Assembly: GCF_028290435.1 (NCBI RefSeq)
Contig: NZ_JAQGJV010000091.1
Span: 1 to 50,398 of the forward strand
Length of the DNA stretch: 50,398 nucleotides
Direction: 5' to 3'
Source of the DNA: Devosia sp.
Lineage (GTDB): Bacteria > Pseudomonadota > Alphaproteobacteria > Rhizobiales > Devosiaceae
Below the pieces are notes generated by a model. That model saw nothing but the letters and a program-made list of their open reading frames with translations. It was not told the origin of the DNA and ran no database searches. Positions within the stretch are counted from its first letter, which is position 1. Every line of letters starts with the position of its first letter. The position numbers and the translations under genes are program-made. Positions 1 to 7,805 of this stretch are shown here, piece by piece.

Positions 1-1
1 C

Positions 2-127
2 CTGATGTTTTCCCCAGCCCTTGCGCGGGGCGAGATTGGCATTCGCTCTACGTTCGCCGATATTGGCGAAAGCATTGCGCACTGGCTGGGCCTGGCGCCC
101 GGCCGCCACGGCCGCAGCTTCCTTTAA
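2..127 (+). CDS. deoB: Phosphopentomutase, C-terminal end (partial)
   Basis: Only the last 41 codons are inside the window; the 5' end lies to the left. The reading frame ends at TAA 125-127. Its terminal peptide includes [17 protein letters not shown] and finishes GRSFL, which matches the C-terminus of phosphopentomutases (T-F-A-D-I-G-x-x-[IL]-A). The enzyme interconverts ribose or deoxyribose 1-phosphate and 5-phosphate in nucleoside salvage. The neighbouring upp, 16 bp downstream on the same strand, fits a salvage operon. The call rests on this short tail only. Confidence 0.8.
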   Translation: MMFSPALARGEIGIRSTFADIGESIAHWLGLAPGRHGRSFL

Positions 128-143
128 CCGATTGGATCAACCG

Positions 144-788
144 ATGAATGATGTCAGCCGCCCAAACGTGACCGTCATCGATCACCCGCTGATCCAGCAC
201 AAGCTGACCATCATGCGCAATAAGGAGACCTCGATTGCGGGGTTTCGTCGGCTGCTGCGCGAGATCGCCCATCTGATGTGCTACGAGGTGACGCGCGATC
301 TGGAGCTGGAGATGATCCCCATCGAGACGCCGATGGCGCTGATGGACAGCCCCTCGATCAAGGGAAAGAAGCTGGTATTCGCCTCGATCCTGCGTGCCGG
401 CAATGGCCTGCTCGATGGCATGCTCGACCTGGTGCCGGCAGCGCGCGTCGCTCATATCGGGCTTTATCGCGATCACGAAACGCTGGAGCCGGTGGAATAT
501 TACTTCAAGGCGCCGGCCGACTTGGCCAACCGGCTGATCATCGTGGTCGATCCGATGTTGGCAACCGGCAATTCGGCGACTGCGGCGATTGAAAAGCTCA
601 AGGAACGCGGCGCCAACGACATCCGCTTCCTCTGCCTGCTGGCGGCGCCGGAGGGCATCAAGAACTTCACCGAGGCCCAGCCCGACGTGCCGATTTTCAC
701 CGCCGCCATCGACAGCCATCTCAATGAGAAGGGCTATATCATCCCCGGCCTCGGCGATGCCGGCGACCGCATGTACGGCACCAAATAG
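144..788 (+). CDS. upp: Uracil phosphoribosyltransferase
   Basis: The 214-aa product is the usual size for UPRT, which makes UMP from uracil and PRPP in the cytosol. The PRPP-binding loop [10 protein letters not shown] is at residues 136-145. The N-terminal region ([19 protein letters not shown]) and the C-terminal [12 protein letters not shown] are both family signatures. The frame is open further upstream to 21, but that part overlaps the end of deoB and has no UPRT character, so ATG 144 is chosen. It lies directly downstream of deoB, consistent with a pyrimidine and nucleoside salvage operon. No terminator is visible before the convergent gene that ends at 789. Confidence 0.95.
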   Translation: MNDVSRPNVTVIDHPLIQHKLTIMRNKETSIAGFRRLLREIAHLMCYEVTRDLELEMIPIETPMALMDSPSIKGKKLVFASILRAGNGLLDGMLDLVPAARVAHIGLYRDHETLEPVEYYFKAPADLANRLIIVVDPMLATGNSATAAIEKLKERGANDIRFLCLLAAPEGIKNFTEAQPDVPIFTAAIDSHLNEKGYIIPGLGDAGDRMYGTK

Positions 789-1382
789 TTATTCGGCTGG
801 CGTGACCGGCGGCAGGTCCAACTCGGCCAGCGCGCTGATATTGTCCTGCCGCATCTGGCTCAACTGGCCAAGGAACGCCTCGACATCGTCCCCATAGGCG
901 CGGCGGCTGATGGCGAAAAGCGCAATGCCGTCGCCGAGCTTGGTGTAGCGATAGGCGTTCCATTCCAGGATCGGCTTCGGGCCGCTGTCGTCGCTCAGCA
1001 GGAAATCGAGGATGACCTCGCCGGTGTTCGGATTGCTGATCTGGTTGTAGTTGACCATTGGGTCGGTGGGCTTGCGCCCCTCGAGCCCGGCGATCTGCGT
1101 ATTGGCGGCGCCCTGCGGTGTCGCCTGGCTGGTCGATGCATCCACCATGAACATGGCGGTATAGCTGTCCGACTGCTGTCCTTGCGGCAGGTATTCCTGT
1201 TTGAAGTAATCGGGCGTCGGGTGCGAGGTCCAGGACAGCGCATAGCTGTCGCCCAGGAAGTCGATGGGGCCGGGAACGCCCAGCGCTTCCACGACTGTGT
1301 CCTGCGCGATTGCGGCTTGACCTAAGCCTGCAACGAGCATGAGGCCCAAGGTTGCGGCGCGCAGGGTGGAAAGCAAAGTCAT
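789..1382 (-). CDS. Exported protein of unknown function
   Basis: I do not recognise the family. The 197-aa product starts with a clear Sec signal peptide (basic start, hydrophobic stretch LGLMLVAGLGQAAIA, probable cleavage after AIA before QD). The mature part is acidic with no lipobox, no further membrane segment and no cysteines, so it should be a soluble periplasmic protein. ATG 1382 is chosen because the signal peptide begins there; the open frame upstream overlaps the HAD gene. It is 35 bp downstream of the HAD hydrolase gene and probably co-transcribed with it. It is convergent with upp with no gap between stop codons. Confidence 0.7.
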   Translation of the reverse strand: MTLLSTLRAATLGLMLVAGLGQAAIAQDTVVEALGVPGPIDFLGDSYALSWTSHPTPDYFKQEYLPQGQQSDSYTAMFMVDASTSQATPQGAANTQIAGLEGRKPTDPMVNYNQISNPNTGEVILDFLLSDDSGPKPILEWNAYRYTKLGDGIALFAISRRAYGDDVEAFLGQLSQMRQDNISALAELDLPPVTPAE

Positions 1383-1417
1383 CGGCCCATCTCCAAATCG
1401 GCAATGGGCCGACCCTA

Positions 1418-2047
1418 TCATCCCTTGAGCGGCAGCCCCAGAGCGATCAGTTCCCTGCGCAGGCTCTTGGGATCGGTGAAGTGGATGCCCTTCATGCCGA
1501 ACTTGCGGGCCGAAACGATATTGGGCTCGCTGTCGTCGATGAAGACGCAGTTCTCGGCCGCGATGCCGTAGCGCTCGCAGAACACCCGGTAGAGACGCGG
1601 ATCGGGTTTCACCAAGCCCTCGAGGCCCGAGACGATCACGCCGTCGAACTTTTCGAGGAACGGCCATTCGGGCAGGCAGCTGACCCACTTCTCCCAGGAG
1701 AAATTGGTGATGGCGAAGGTGGGGATTTCCTCGGCGATCAATTCGTCATGGATATCGATCGTGCCCTGGATGAACTCGCCCAGGGTTTCCTTCCAGCGCA
1801 GGTCGAACGCCTGGATTTCGCGCCAGTATTTGGGGAAGCGCGTGATCAGCTTGGCGACGCCTTCGGAATAGATCTCGCCGGCGTCGAATTCCAGGTTCCA
1901 GTCCAGCGTGCAGATATTGTCCTTGAACCACTGCGCATCCTCTTCGGTTTCGAAGAGCTTGCGGAACAGATACATCGGGTTCCAGTCGACGAAGACGCCG
2001 CCCAGATCGAACACGGGAATAAGCGTATCGTCCATTTTCTTGACCAT
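1418..2047 (-). CDS. HAD-superfamily hydrolase (YihX-like)
   Basis: This is a 209-aa haloacid-dehalogenase-like hydrolase, probably a small-molecule phosphatase. Motif I is FDLGGVFVDW with nucleophile Asp14, in the DLGxV form typical of the YihX/epoxide-hydrolase-N branch. Motif II is the TNFSW segment, motif III is LVKPDPRLY with the conserved Lys, and motif IV is FIDDSEPN with the metal-binding acidic pair. Two starts are possible, ATG 2047 (MVKKMDD) and ATG 2035 (MDDT), and neither has a strong ribosome-binding site. It follows the pseudopilin genes on the same strand after about 120 bp. Its substrate cannot be inferred, and a role in piliation is not indicated. Confidence 0.85.
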   Translation of the reverse strand: MVKKMDDTLIPVFDLGGVFVDWNPMYLFRKLFETEEDAQWFKDNICTLDWNLEFDAGEIYSEGVAKLITRFPKYWREIQAFDLRWKETLGEFIQGTIDIHDELIAEEIPTFAITNFSWEKWVSCLPEWPFLEKFDGVIVSGLEGLVKPDPRLYRVFCERYGIAAENCVFIDDSEPNIVSARKFGMKGIHFTDPKSLRRELIALGLPLKG

Positions 2048-2167
2048 CGCGAGAGGGGAAACTACCCGGCTTGTGGCATGGGCCATGCGGCCGTGCAAGC
2101 GGCGAACAGGCGCAAATGCCGTCCCCGATGGAGCGGTCAATTTTTCGGCTGGATGGGATGGCCGACG

Positions 2168-2746
2168 CTAGCAGCCGGTGGTGTTGTCGGGGTCGACGAT
2201 GATGCTGCCGCCGAAGCGGGGCAGGTAGAAATTCTCGCGGCGGAGCTGGACCGGCTGATTGTAGACGATGCTGGTAATCGGCGTATAGGCGTAGGACGCC
2301 GTGGCCACGATCACATAGGCATTTGCCGAGATATTGGTCATCGCGACGGGTAGGGGATAGGGGTCGCCTTTCTTCAGCGCCGTCGCGCCGCCAGCGCTTT
2401 TGGACCATTGGACTTCGGTCGTGCCATCCGCCTTGACGAAAATCGAGCTGACCACCTGTTGCAGCGGCGTGCTGGAATAGGGGGCCATGATCCCCGCGGA
2501 GGCCTGAAAAAAGTCCTTGATATCGCAGCCGGCAATTTTGACATTGGAGCGCGACACCAGGTCGCCCATGGAGCCGGCCACGGTCTGCACCCGCCGATCC
2601 ACCGAAATCATCGAGCTGGCCTCGACGCTGCCCACATAGAGCAGCAGCATGACGGGCACGACCAGCGCGAATTCCACCGCCGCGACGCCTGTGGCATCGT
2701 CGCGAAACTGCCCGATGATCCTGCGCAGGCGCTGCAATGGGCTCAT
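2168..2746 (-). CDS. TadE/TadG-like pseudopilin
   Basis: The 192-aa protein has a short basic cytoplasmic leader, then a type-IVb prepilin-like segment GVAAVEFALVVP with Glu at +5 after the Gly, followed by one hydrophobic helix and a long extracytoplasmic domain. This is the architecture of TadE/TadG minor pilins, which are processed by a CpaA-type peptidase and assembled with Flp pilus proteins. ATG 2746 overlaps the stop codon of the preceding gene by 4 bp (ATGA), so the two are translationally coupled. At 192 aa it is shorter than classical TadG and lacks a von Willebrand A domain, so TadE-type is the safer label. Confidence 0.85.
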   Translation of the reverse strand: MSPLQRLRRIIGQFRDDATGVAAVEFALVVPVMLLLYVGSVEASSMISVDRRVQTVAGSMGDLVSRSNVKIAGCDIKDFFQASAGIMAPYSSTPLQQVVSSIFVKADGTTEVQWSKSAGGATALKKGDPYPLPVAMTNISANAYVIVATASYAYTPITSIVYNQPVQLRRENFYLPRFGGSIIVDPDNTTGC

Positions 2747-3312
2747 GACGAGAAGGGCTCGTTGCGGAATACCTGCACGGCGCCCAGCAGGCGCGTGCCA
2801 TCGGGCTGGTCGTTGGAGGCGAATGCCCCCATGCGCAGGATGATGGGCCATTTGTAATAAACCTGCACGATCACCGTGCTCGAGCCCTGGCCCCCGTTGA
2901 AGTCCTCGGTCAGCACCCAGGGGCAGGTCGTCGTGCAGGTTGTGGAAAGCGGTGGTGTGATTGTCGCCGACGTGAAGTTGCTGACGGTCGACACACGCAC
3001 TTGCAGTGCGTGACAGTCCTGGAACAGCCCATAGAGCCGGTTGCAGATCAAATCCTCGAACTTGGCCACGGTGAAGTTCTGCGCCTGCAATTGACCGGTG
3101 CGGATTTGCCGGCTGGCATCGAGCACAGCGCTGTCCAGGATGGCGCTGGACAGGAACACCACGGAGGTCTCCAGGATCGCCCCCACAATGGCAAAAAAGG
3201 GCGTCGCCAGAATGCCGAACTCGATCGCGGTGACGCCGCTGTCGTCGCGCCAGAAGCGGGCCAATGGGGCCGCGAGCGAGCGGCCGATCAGCGATGCAAG
3301 CGAATGGGTCAT
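2743..3312 (-). CDS. TadE-like pseudopilin
   Basis: The 189-aa protein has the leader RFWRDDSG followed by VTAIEFGILATPFFAIVGAI, the type-IVb prepilin signature with Glu at +5, then a periplasmic domain. The C-terminal part contains a cluster of cysteines (TTCTTTCPW) that could form disulfides. It is the first gene of a coupled pair with the pseudopilin at 2168-2746. A perfect CtrA-type box lies about 97 bp upstream of its start. Family knowledge places TadE at the base of the Flp pilus as a minor pilin or assembly factor. Confidence 0.87.
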   Translation of the reverse strand: MTHSLASLIGRSLAAPLARFWRDDSGVTAIEFGILATPFFAIVGAILETSVVFLSSAILDSAVLDASRQIRTGQLQAQNFTVAKFEDLICNRLYGLFQDCHALQVRVSTVSNFTSATITPPLSTTCTTTCPWVLTEDFNGGQGSSTVIVQVYYKWPIILRMGAFASNDQPDGTRLLGAVQVFRNEPFSS

Positions 3313-3408
3313 TGGGACGCGCCGGTTTCTAACGCTTGGACGTTAGGGCGCTATGGCTAATCGGTGGTTAGCAATGGCCGCGGCGATCCGCTAAAAGCGA
3401 CGACCCGG

Positions 3409-3423
3409 TTAACCGCGGGTTAA
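3409..3423. promoter_or_regulatory. Perfect CtrA-type box, TTAA-N7-TTAA
   Basis: TTAACCGCGGGTTAA is an exact TTAA-N7-TTAA match and is also palindromic. It sits about 97 bp upstream of the pseudopilin gene starting at 3312. In Caulobacter the pilus genes are controlled by the cell-cycle regulator CtrA, which binds this motif. Eight fixed A/T bases are rare in this GC-rich DNA, which makes the hit more credible than usual. An 18-bp inverted repeat (CTAACG, 6-nt loop, CGTTAG) lies nearby at 3329-3346. Confidence 0.6.
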
Positions 3424-3446
3424 GGCGAACCCCGTAGTTGCGACCG

Positions 3447-3899
3447 TTATTGCCCGGCGGTGCTCTTGATCATATTGGCGGAATCGACCTGCGTGCTGGT
3501 GAAGGTATTCTCATCGCCCAGCATGATGGTGGGCTGGCAGACCGGCGCACAGGCCAGGCTCGTGCGCGCGGCGCCCTGATAGACCGTCATCGTTCCGGCC
3601 TGCAGTTGCACGACGTCGATCAGCGTGTCGGCGACCGGATTACCATTGCCGTCGAGCACGATCAGGTTGGTCTGGCCAAAGCTCTTGCCGGTCAGCACCA
3701 GGGTCTGCGGGTCCTGGATAGTCACATCGGCAATGCCGGGATTGCCGACGATCACAGTCGCCGCGGGGGAGTTGATGCGCAGCACCCGAGCCATGTTCAC
3801 ATTGACGGTGATCGGTGCATCGTCCTCCGCCCATGCCGAAACGGGGCTCGCCGCCAGTGCCAGGGAAAGCAGCAGCACGAGAGCGGTGAACTTGGCCAT
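3447..3899 (-). CDS. Secretin N-domain-only pilus assembly protein
   Basis: The 150-aa exported protein (signal peptide ending ASPVSAWA) consists essentially of one domain like the N-terminal pilus-formation domain of CpaC-type secretins. The segments ARVLRINSPAATVIVGNPGI, then DVTIQDPQ and GKSFGQTNLIVLD parallel the CpaC segments KSMILDLPADVSEVIVSQP and GGNTNILFLNAQG. There is no secretin pore domain. The C-terminal part has a close cysteine pair (CAPVC). The start is supported by GGAAGAG just upstream of ATG 3899. It is divergent from the pilin gene, and I infer a periplasmic accessory of the Flp secretion channel. Confidence 0.8.
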   Translation of the reverse strand: MAKFTALVLLLSLALAASPVSAWAEDDAPITVNVNMARVLRINSPAATVIVGNPGIADVTIQDPQTLVLTGKSFGQTNLIVLDGNGNPVADTLIDVVQLQAGTMTVYQGAARTSLACAPVCQPTIMLGDENTFTSTQVDSANMIKSTAGQ

Positions 3900-4288
3900 G
3901 GAACTCTTCCGGAAACGGATACGCTACGACTTGCCATTTTCGCTTGGAATGGTGAATAATTGGCAAACAAAGCGTCGTAGTCATCGTTGGCGGAGTATCT
4001 TTGGTTATGCTTTGCTCGCTGCCGCCACTGGTCCAGTGGTCCACTATTTTGCAGGATTTCGGCAGTATTACTGGGCTTGTAAGTACTATAGCTCACGAAG
4101 CCATGGTTTTGTTAAAAGGCGACGAATTTTGTTAAGTCTTTGAAAATAATAATAAAATGCGAATTCGATGGTCGGTAAGCTCGCGGCGATTAACGCAATT
4201 TCAAGAACTGGCGAATAACGTTGCCTCAAGTTCGATGTGTGACGTGTCGAACCATGGCGTCACTGGATGACGTGAGCAAGGAGCCACT
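3900..4288. other. Divergent intergenic region upstream of pilin
   Basis: No gene is seen in these 389 bp. The stretch is unusually AT-rich around 4085-4165 for this genome and must carry the promoters for the secretin-N-domain gene (minus) and the pilin gene (plus). A 7-of-8 CtrA-like box lies at 4190-4204. The pilin has a good Shine-Dalgarno (AAGGAG) about 6 bp before ATG 4289. Confidence 0.6.
4190..4204. promoter_or_regulatory. CtrA-like box upstream of pilin (7 of 8)
   Basis: TTAA-N7-TCAA lies 85 bp upstream of the Flp pilin ATG and is one mismatch from the CtrA consensus. The position fits transcriptional control of pilA, which is CtrA-dependent in Caulobacter. The match alone is weak; it gains weight from the perfect box at 3409-3423 in the same locus. 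Confidence 0.35.
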
Positions 4289-4477
4289 ATGAAGAAGATT
4301 TTTGCACAATTTGCGCAGGACGAGTCCGGTGCAACCGCTATCGAATACGGCCTGATCGCCGCACTGATTTCCGTGGCTTTGATTGTCGCTGCCACTGCCG
4401 TTGGCGGTAACCTCAGCACGCTGTTCAACACGATCAGCACCAAGCTTGCCAGCTCCAACACCGTGCCGACCACCTAA
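4289..4477 (+). CDS. pilA: Flp family type IVb pilin
   Basis: The 62-aa prepilin has a short leader MKKIFAQFAQDESG and then ATAIEYGLIAALISVALIVA, with cleavage expected at the Gly-Ala bond and Glu at +5. The mature peptide is about 48 aa, mostly one hydrophobic helix with a Ser/Thr-rich end. This is the major subunit of the Flp/Tad adhesive pilus, processed by the CpaA peptidase encoded next. It is followed immediately by a strong rho-independent terminator, so it is probably a high-level monocistronic transcript separate from the cpa assembly genes. Confidence 0.95.
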   Translation: MKKIFAQFAQDESGATAIEYGLIAALISVALIVAATAVGGNLSTLFNTISTKLASSNTVPTT

Positions 4478-4533
4478 TTGGCGCGACGGTTCGGCAGGTC
4501 GATCCCCGCCGTTCCATACTTTGTGGGCTACGC

Positions 4534-4565
4534 TTGGGGGAGCAACAACGCTCCCCCAATTTTTT
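4534..4565 (+). terminator. Rho-independent terminator after pilin
   Basis: A perfect 10-bp stem TTGGGGGAGC / GCTCCCCCAA with loop AACAAC is followed directly by a T-tract (4560-4565). It ends the pilin transcript, leaving the cpaA start about 100 bp downstream. Confidence 0.93.
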
Positions 4566-4662
4566 CCGCACCAAGTGGCTTTTGCGCTTCCTTAATCTCA
4601 CGAGAGCAATCTGCTTGGGGCCCTCCGTTCGGACGGAATCGCGGCACCGGGGATCTGGGATT

Positions 4663-5163
4663 ATGTCGACCATCGCAATGCTGTTTTTCCCTTTTGGCAT
4701 GGCGCTGGCGGCGTCGTCCGACCTGCTGACCATGAAAATTTCCAACAAGCTGGTGCTACTGCTGGTCGCCGGCTTCTTCGTGGTGGCCATCGCCATCAAC
4801 CTGCCGCTGCAGCAATTGGCGCTGCATGTGATGTGCGCAATGCTGGTGCTGGTCGTCGGCTTCACCCTGTTTGCCTTGCGCTGGATCGGTGGCGGCGACG
4901 CCAAGCTGGCGGCCGCGACCACGCTGTGGCTGGGCTTCGGCCTGACGCCGATGTTCGTGGTCTACGCCGGCATGCTGGGGGGCGTTCTGACCCTGTCGAT
5001 CCTGGCTCTGCGCCGCTTCCCGCTGACGCCGTTCCTGGCGCGGTACACGTGGCTCGAACGGCTGCACAATCCGAAGTCAGGCGTCCCCTATGGCATTGCC
5101 ATGGCGGCGGCGGGCATGATTGTCTATTCCAACTCGGTAATCTTTCAGCAACTTACTGCTTGA
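4663..5163 (+). CDS. cpaA: Prepilin peptidase CpaA/TadV
   Basis: The 166-aa polytopic membrane protein (about five hydrophobic helices) is an A24-type aspartic prepilin peptidase. The two catalytic aspartates are visible: Asp20 in SSDLLTMKISN and Asp79 in GGGDAKL (GxGD motif). It removes the leader of Flp pilin and pseudopilins in the inner membrane. It lacks the N-terminal methylase domain of PilD, as usual for CpaA. ATG 4663 is chosen because the frame upstream runs through the pilin terminator. Confidence 0.93.
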   Translation: MSTIAMLFFPFGMALAASSDLLTMKISNKLVLLLVAGFFVVAIAINLPLQQLALHVMCAMLVLVVGFTLFALRWIGGGDAKLAAATTLWLGFGLTPMFVVYAGMLGGVLTLSILALRRFPLTPFLARYTWLERLHNPKSGVPYGIAMAAAGMIVYSNSVIFQQLTA

Positions 5164-5295
5164 GCATTTGCTGCGGGACGGTTGTTTCTTGCATCTGGTT
5201 TTGACGATCAGTATCGGTCTGGAGCTCAGTATTCCGGGTCTTGTTTGCAAAATGCAAATATTTACAGATCGGTAACCGCAACTGCAAAGCTCCGG

Positions 5296-5310
5296 TTAAC
5301 CAAACTTTGA
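5296..5310. promoter_or_regulatory. CtrA-like box upstream of cpaB (7 of 8)
   Basis: TTAA-N7-TTGA lies in the 210-bp gap between cpaA and cpaB, 64 bp before the cpaB ATG. The gap and the box suggest a separate promoter for cpaB and the downstream assembly genes. One mismatch from consensus; tentative. Confidence 0.35.
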
Positions 5311-5373
5311 CCCTTTAAGTAGAGAGTTCCCCCGGTGGGTTGGGCGCGGTGCGCCACAGAACCGGAGTGAGTA

Positions 5374-6306
5374 ATGAAACCGGCGCGTATTATCCTGTTG
5401 CTCGTGGCGATCGTCGCTGGCGGGCTGGCGGCATTCCTGGTGACCCGGGGGGGCTCTGCGCCCACCACGCAGATCGTCACCAACGAAGTGATCCAGCAGG
5501 AAGCCAAAACCCAGATCCTGGTGGCCAAGGGCCAGATCGGCATGGGCGAACGGCTCAGCGCCGATACCGTGGCGTGGCAGGACTGGCCCGAAGGCGCGAT
5601 CCGCCCCGAATATGTGACCATCACCGCCATGCCCGATGCCCCCACGGTGCTGACCGGCGCGGTGGCGCGCTTTGAATTTTTCCCCGGCGAGCCGATCCGC
5701 GAGCAGAAGCTGGTCCGCAGCGAACAGGGCTACCTGTCGGCAGTGCTGAGCAAGGGCATGCGCGGCGTCTCGGTGCCGGTCGTTGCCTCCTCCAGCGCCG
5801 GCGGCTATATCGTGCCCAACGATCATGTCGATGTCCTGCTCTCGCATGCGACTGAGCAGGGCCAGGTGTCCGAAGTCGTGCTGTCCAATGTGCGCGTGCT
5901 GGCCATTGGCAATCGCCTCGGCGAAGTGGGGGCCTCGGGCGGCGCCGCGGATGCCGATGCGGAAGCCGGGCCCCAGGCGCAGGTTTTCGTCGACAATTCC
6001 ATCGCCACGCTCGAACTCACCCCCGGCCAGGCCGAAACTCTGGTCAACGCCGTGTCGCGCGGCACCCTGTCGCTGTCGCTGCGTTCGGTCACCGATTTCG
6101 ACGATGCCACGATCGCCTCGCGGGACGCCACCACGACGTCGGTCCGCCTCATCCGGTTCGGGCAGGAACAAAGCGTCATGTCCGGCGTGTCCCGCCAGCC
6201 GGAGGGCGAACAGCCCGCTGCCGTGGAGCCTGCCGCCTATGCCGCGCCCGCCGCGCCGCGGGTGATATTGCCGCCACCGGCCCAGCCCCAGGTCACGGTC
6301 CAGTAG
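5374..6306 (+). CDS. cpaB: Flp pilus assembly protein CpaB/RcpC
   Basis: The 310-aa protein has an N-terminal membrane anchor or signal (MKPARIILLLVAIVAGGLAAF), an SAF-like domain (about residues 45-110, AKGQIGMGERLSADTVAWQDWP) and the RcpC/CpaB domain with RGVSVPV and DHVDVLLSH, then a Pro/Ala-rich tail. In Tad systems it works in the periplasm with the secretin CpaC. GGAG lies 8 bp upstream of the ATG. The next gene, cpaC, follows after 16 bp. Confidence 0.93.
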   Translation: MKPARIILLLVAIVAGGLAAFLVTRGGSAPTTQIVTNEVIQQEAKTQILVAKGQIGMGERLSADTVAWQDWPEGAIRPEYVTITAMPDAPTVLTGAVARFEFFPGEPIREQKLVRSEQGYLSAVLSKGMRGVSVPVVASSSAGGYIVPNDHVDVLLSHATEQGQVSEVVLSNVRVLAIGNRLGEVGASGGAADADAEAGPQAQVFVDNSIATLELTPGQAETLVNAVSRGTLSLSLRSVTDFDDATIASRDATTTSVRLIRFGQEQSVMSGVSRQPEGEQPAAVEPAAYAAPAAPRVILPPPAQPQVTVQ

Positions 6307-6322
6307 GCGCGAGGAGATCATC

Positions 6323-7741
6323 ATGTTCACCGTTTCAAGCTATCCTCGCTCCACCCTGCGCCGCGCCGGCCTTGCCGCCGTGCTGCTCGGCGCCTTGCTC
6401 GCGGGCTCCGCGCTGGGCACCTCCAGTGCCTATGCCCAGCAGCAGGCGCAGATGACCATTGCCGATTTCGGCCGCACCCGCAGCGTAGCGCTCGAGACCA
6501 ACAAGTCGATGATCCTCGACCTGCCGGCCGATGTGTCCGAAGTCATCGTCTCCCAGCCATCGGTGGCCGGAGCCATCATGCGCACCTCGCGCCGCGCCAT
6601 CATCCAGGGCGTGTTGGGTGGCAATACCAATATCCTGTTCCTCAACGCACAGGGCCAGGCCATCGCGGTCCTCGACCTGCGCGTCGCCAAGGAGCCATCC
6701 CAAGTCGGCGAGGCGCTGGAAGGCGCATTGGCGCGCATCCTGCCCGGCTCCCATATCCAGGTCGATTCCGTTACCTTGGGTGACGATACCAACCGTGTCG
6801 TGCTGTCGGGCATGGTGCAGTCGAGCGAAGACCTCGATCGGGCCATGGCGATTGCCGTCCAGTATGCCGGCGATCCCAAGAACGTCGCCAGCGTGCTCGA
6901 CGTCGGCGGCGGCCAGCAGGTCATGTTGCAGGTCACCGTCTCGGAAATCCGCCGCGATGTTGCCAAGCAGCTCGGCATCAACCTGTCCGGCACGATGACC
7001 ATCGGTGGCTCGAGCTTCGGCTTCAACAACGCCATGGCTGACGTCTCGTCGCCCGGCAGCATGGCCAACAATTCGGTGGCTGGCGCCTTCCCGCTCGGCA
7101 GTGTCGATATCAACGCTTCGATCCAGGCGTTGGAAGACCGAGGCGCCCTGCGCATCCTGGCCCAGCCGACGCTGACGGCGGTCTCCGGCCAGCCGGCCGA
7201 ATTCAAGGCCGGCGGCCAGTTCCCGATTTATACCTCCGATGGCAACGGCGGCCAGAACGTCACCTACAAGGACTATGGCGTCACGCTAAACTTCACGCCG
7301 ACGGTAAAGTCCAACGGCCAGATCGGCCTGCTCGTGGACACCGGCGTCTCCGAACTGCAGGCCAACAATGCCCTGACCGATCGCAGCACCAAGACTTCGG
7401 TCGAGCTGCCACCGGGCTCGACCCTGTCAATCGGCGGCCTGCTGCAGGAAAACGTGCGCCAGCGCGTACAGCAATTGCCCGGCCTGGGCGATATCCCGAT
7501 CCTGGGCGCATTGTTCCGCTCGCGCGAATATATCAGCTCGCAGACCGAATTGGTGATCATGGTCACCCCCTATCTGGTGAGCGCAACCCGTCAGCCGCCT
7601 GAACTGCCCACCGATCGCAGCGTCACCGCCTCGGATGCCGAAGCGATCTTCCTCGGGCGGATGGAAACTCAATATGGCGTGGGCGGCCAGCCCGGCATGC
7701 GCGGTGGCTTCAAGGGCTCGGTCGGCTTCGTGCTCGATTGA
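6323..7741 (+). CDS. cpaC: Outer-membrane secretin CpaC/RcpA
   Basis: The 472-aa protein has a signal peptide (to about residue 38, SAYAQQ). An N-terminal pilus domain follows (about 48-120), then the type II/III secretin domain, with the diagnostic C-terminal segments PPGSTLSIGGLLQENVRQ, LPGLGDIPILGALFRS and TELVIMVTPYLV. It forms the outer-membrane channel for the Flp pilus. A strong GAGGAG precedes ATG 6323. The N-domain resembles the stand-alone protein at 3447-3899. In the usual tad order cpaD would follow, but cpaE comes next. Confidence 0.95.
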   Translation: MFTVSSYPRSTLRRAGLAAVLLGALLAGSALGTSSAYAQQQAQMTIADFGRTRSVALETNKSMILDLPADVSEVIVSQPSVAGAIMRTSRRAIIQGVLGGNTNILFLNAQGQAIAVLDLRVAKEPSQVGEALEGALARILPGSHIQVDSVTLGDDTNRVVLSGMVQSSEDLDRAMAIAVQYAGDPKNVASVLDVGGGQQVMLQVTVSEIRRDVAKQLGINLSGTMTIGGSSFGFNNAMADVSSPGSMANNSVAGAFPLGSVDINASIQALEDRGALRILAQPTLTAVSGQPAEFKAGGQFPIYTSDGNGGQNVTYKDYGVTLNFTPTVKSNGQIGLLVDTGVSELQANNALTDRSTKTSVELPPGSTLSIGGLLQENVRQRVQQLPGLGDIPILGALFRSREYISSQTELVIMVTPYLVSATRQPPELPTDRSVTASDAEAIFLGRMETQYGVGGQPGMRGGFKGSVGFVLD

Positions 7742-7805
7742 TCCGCGCGCGGACGGCAATGGACGCAATGCTCCGGGCAACCGGTATCAAGGAGAATAGG
7801 TTGTC

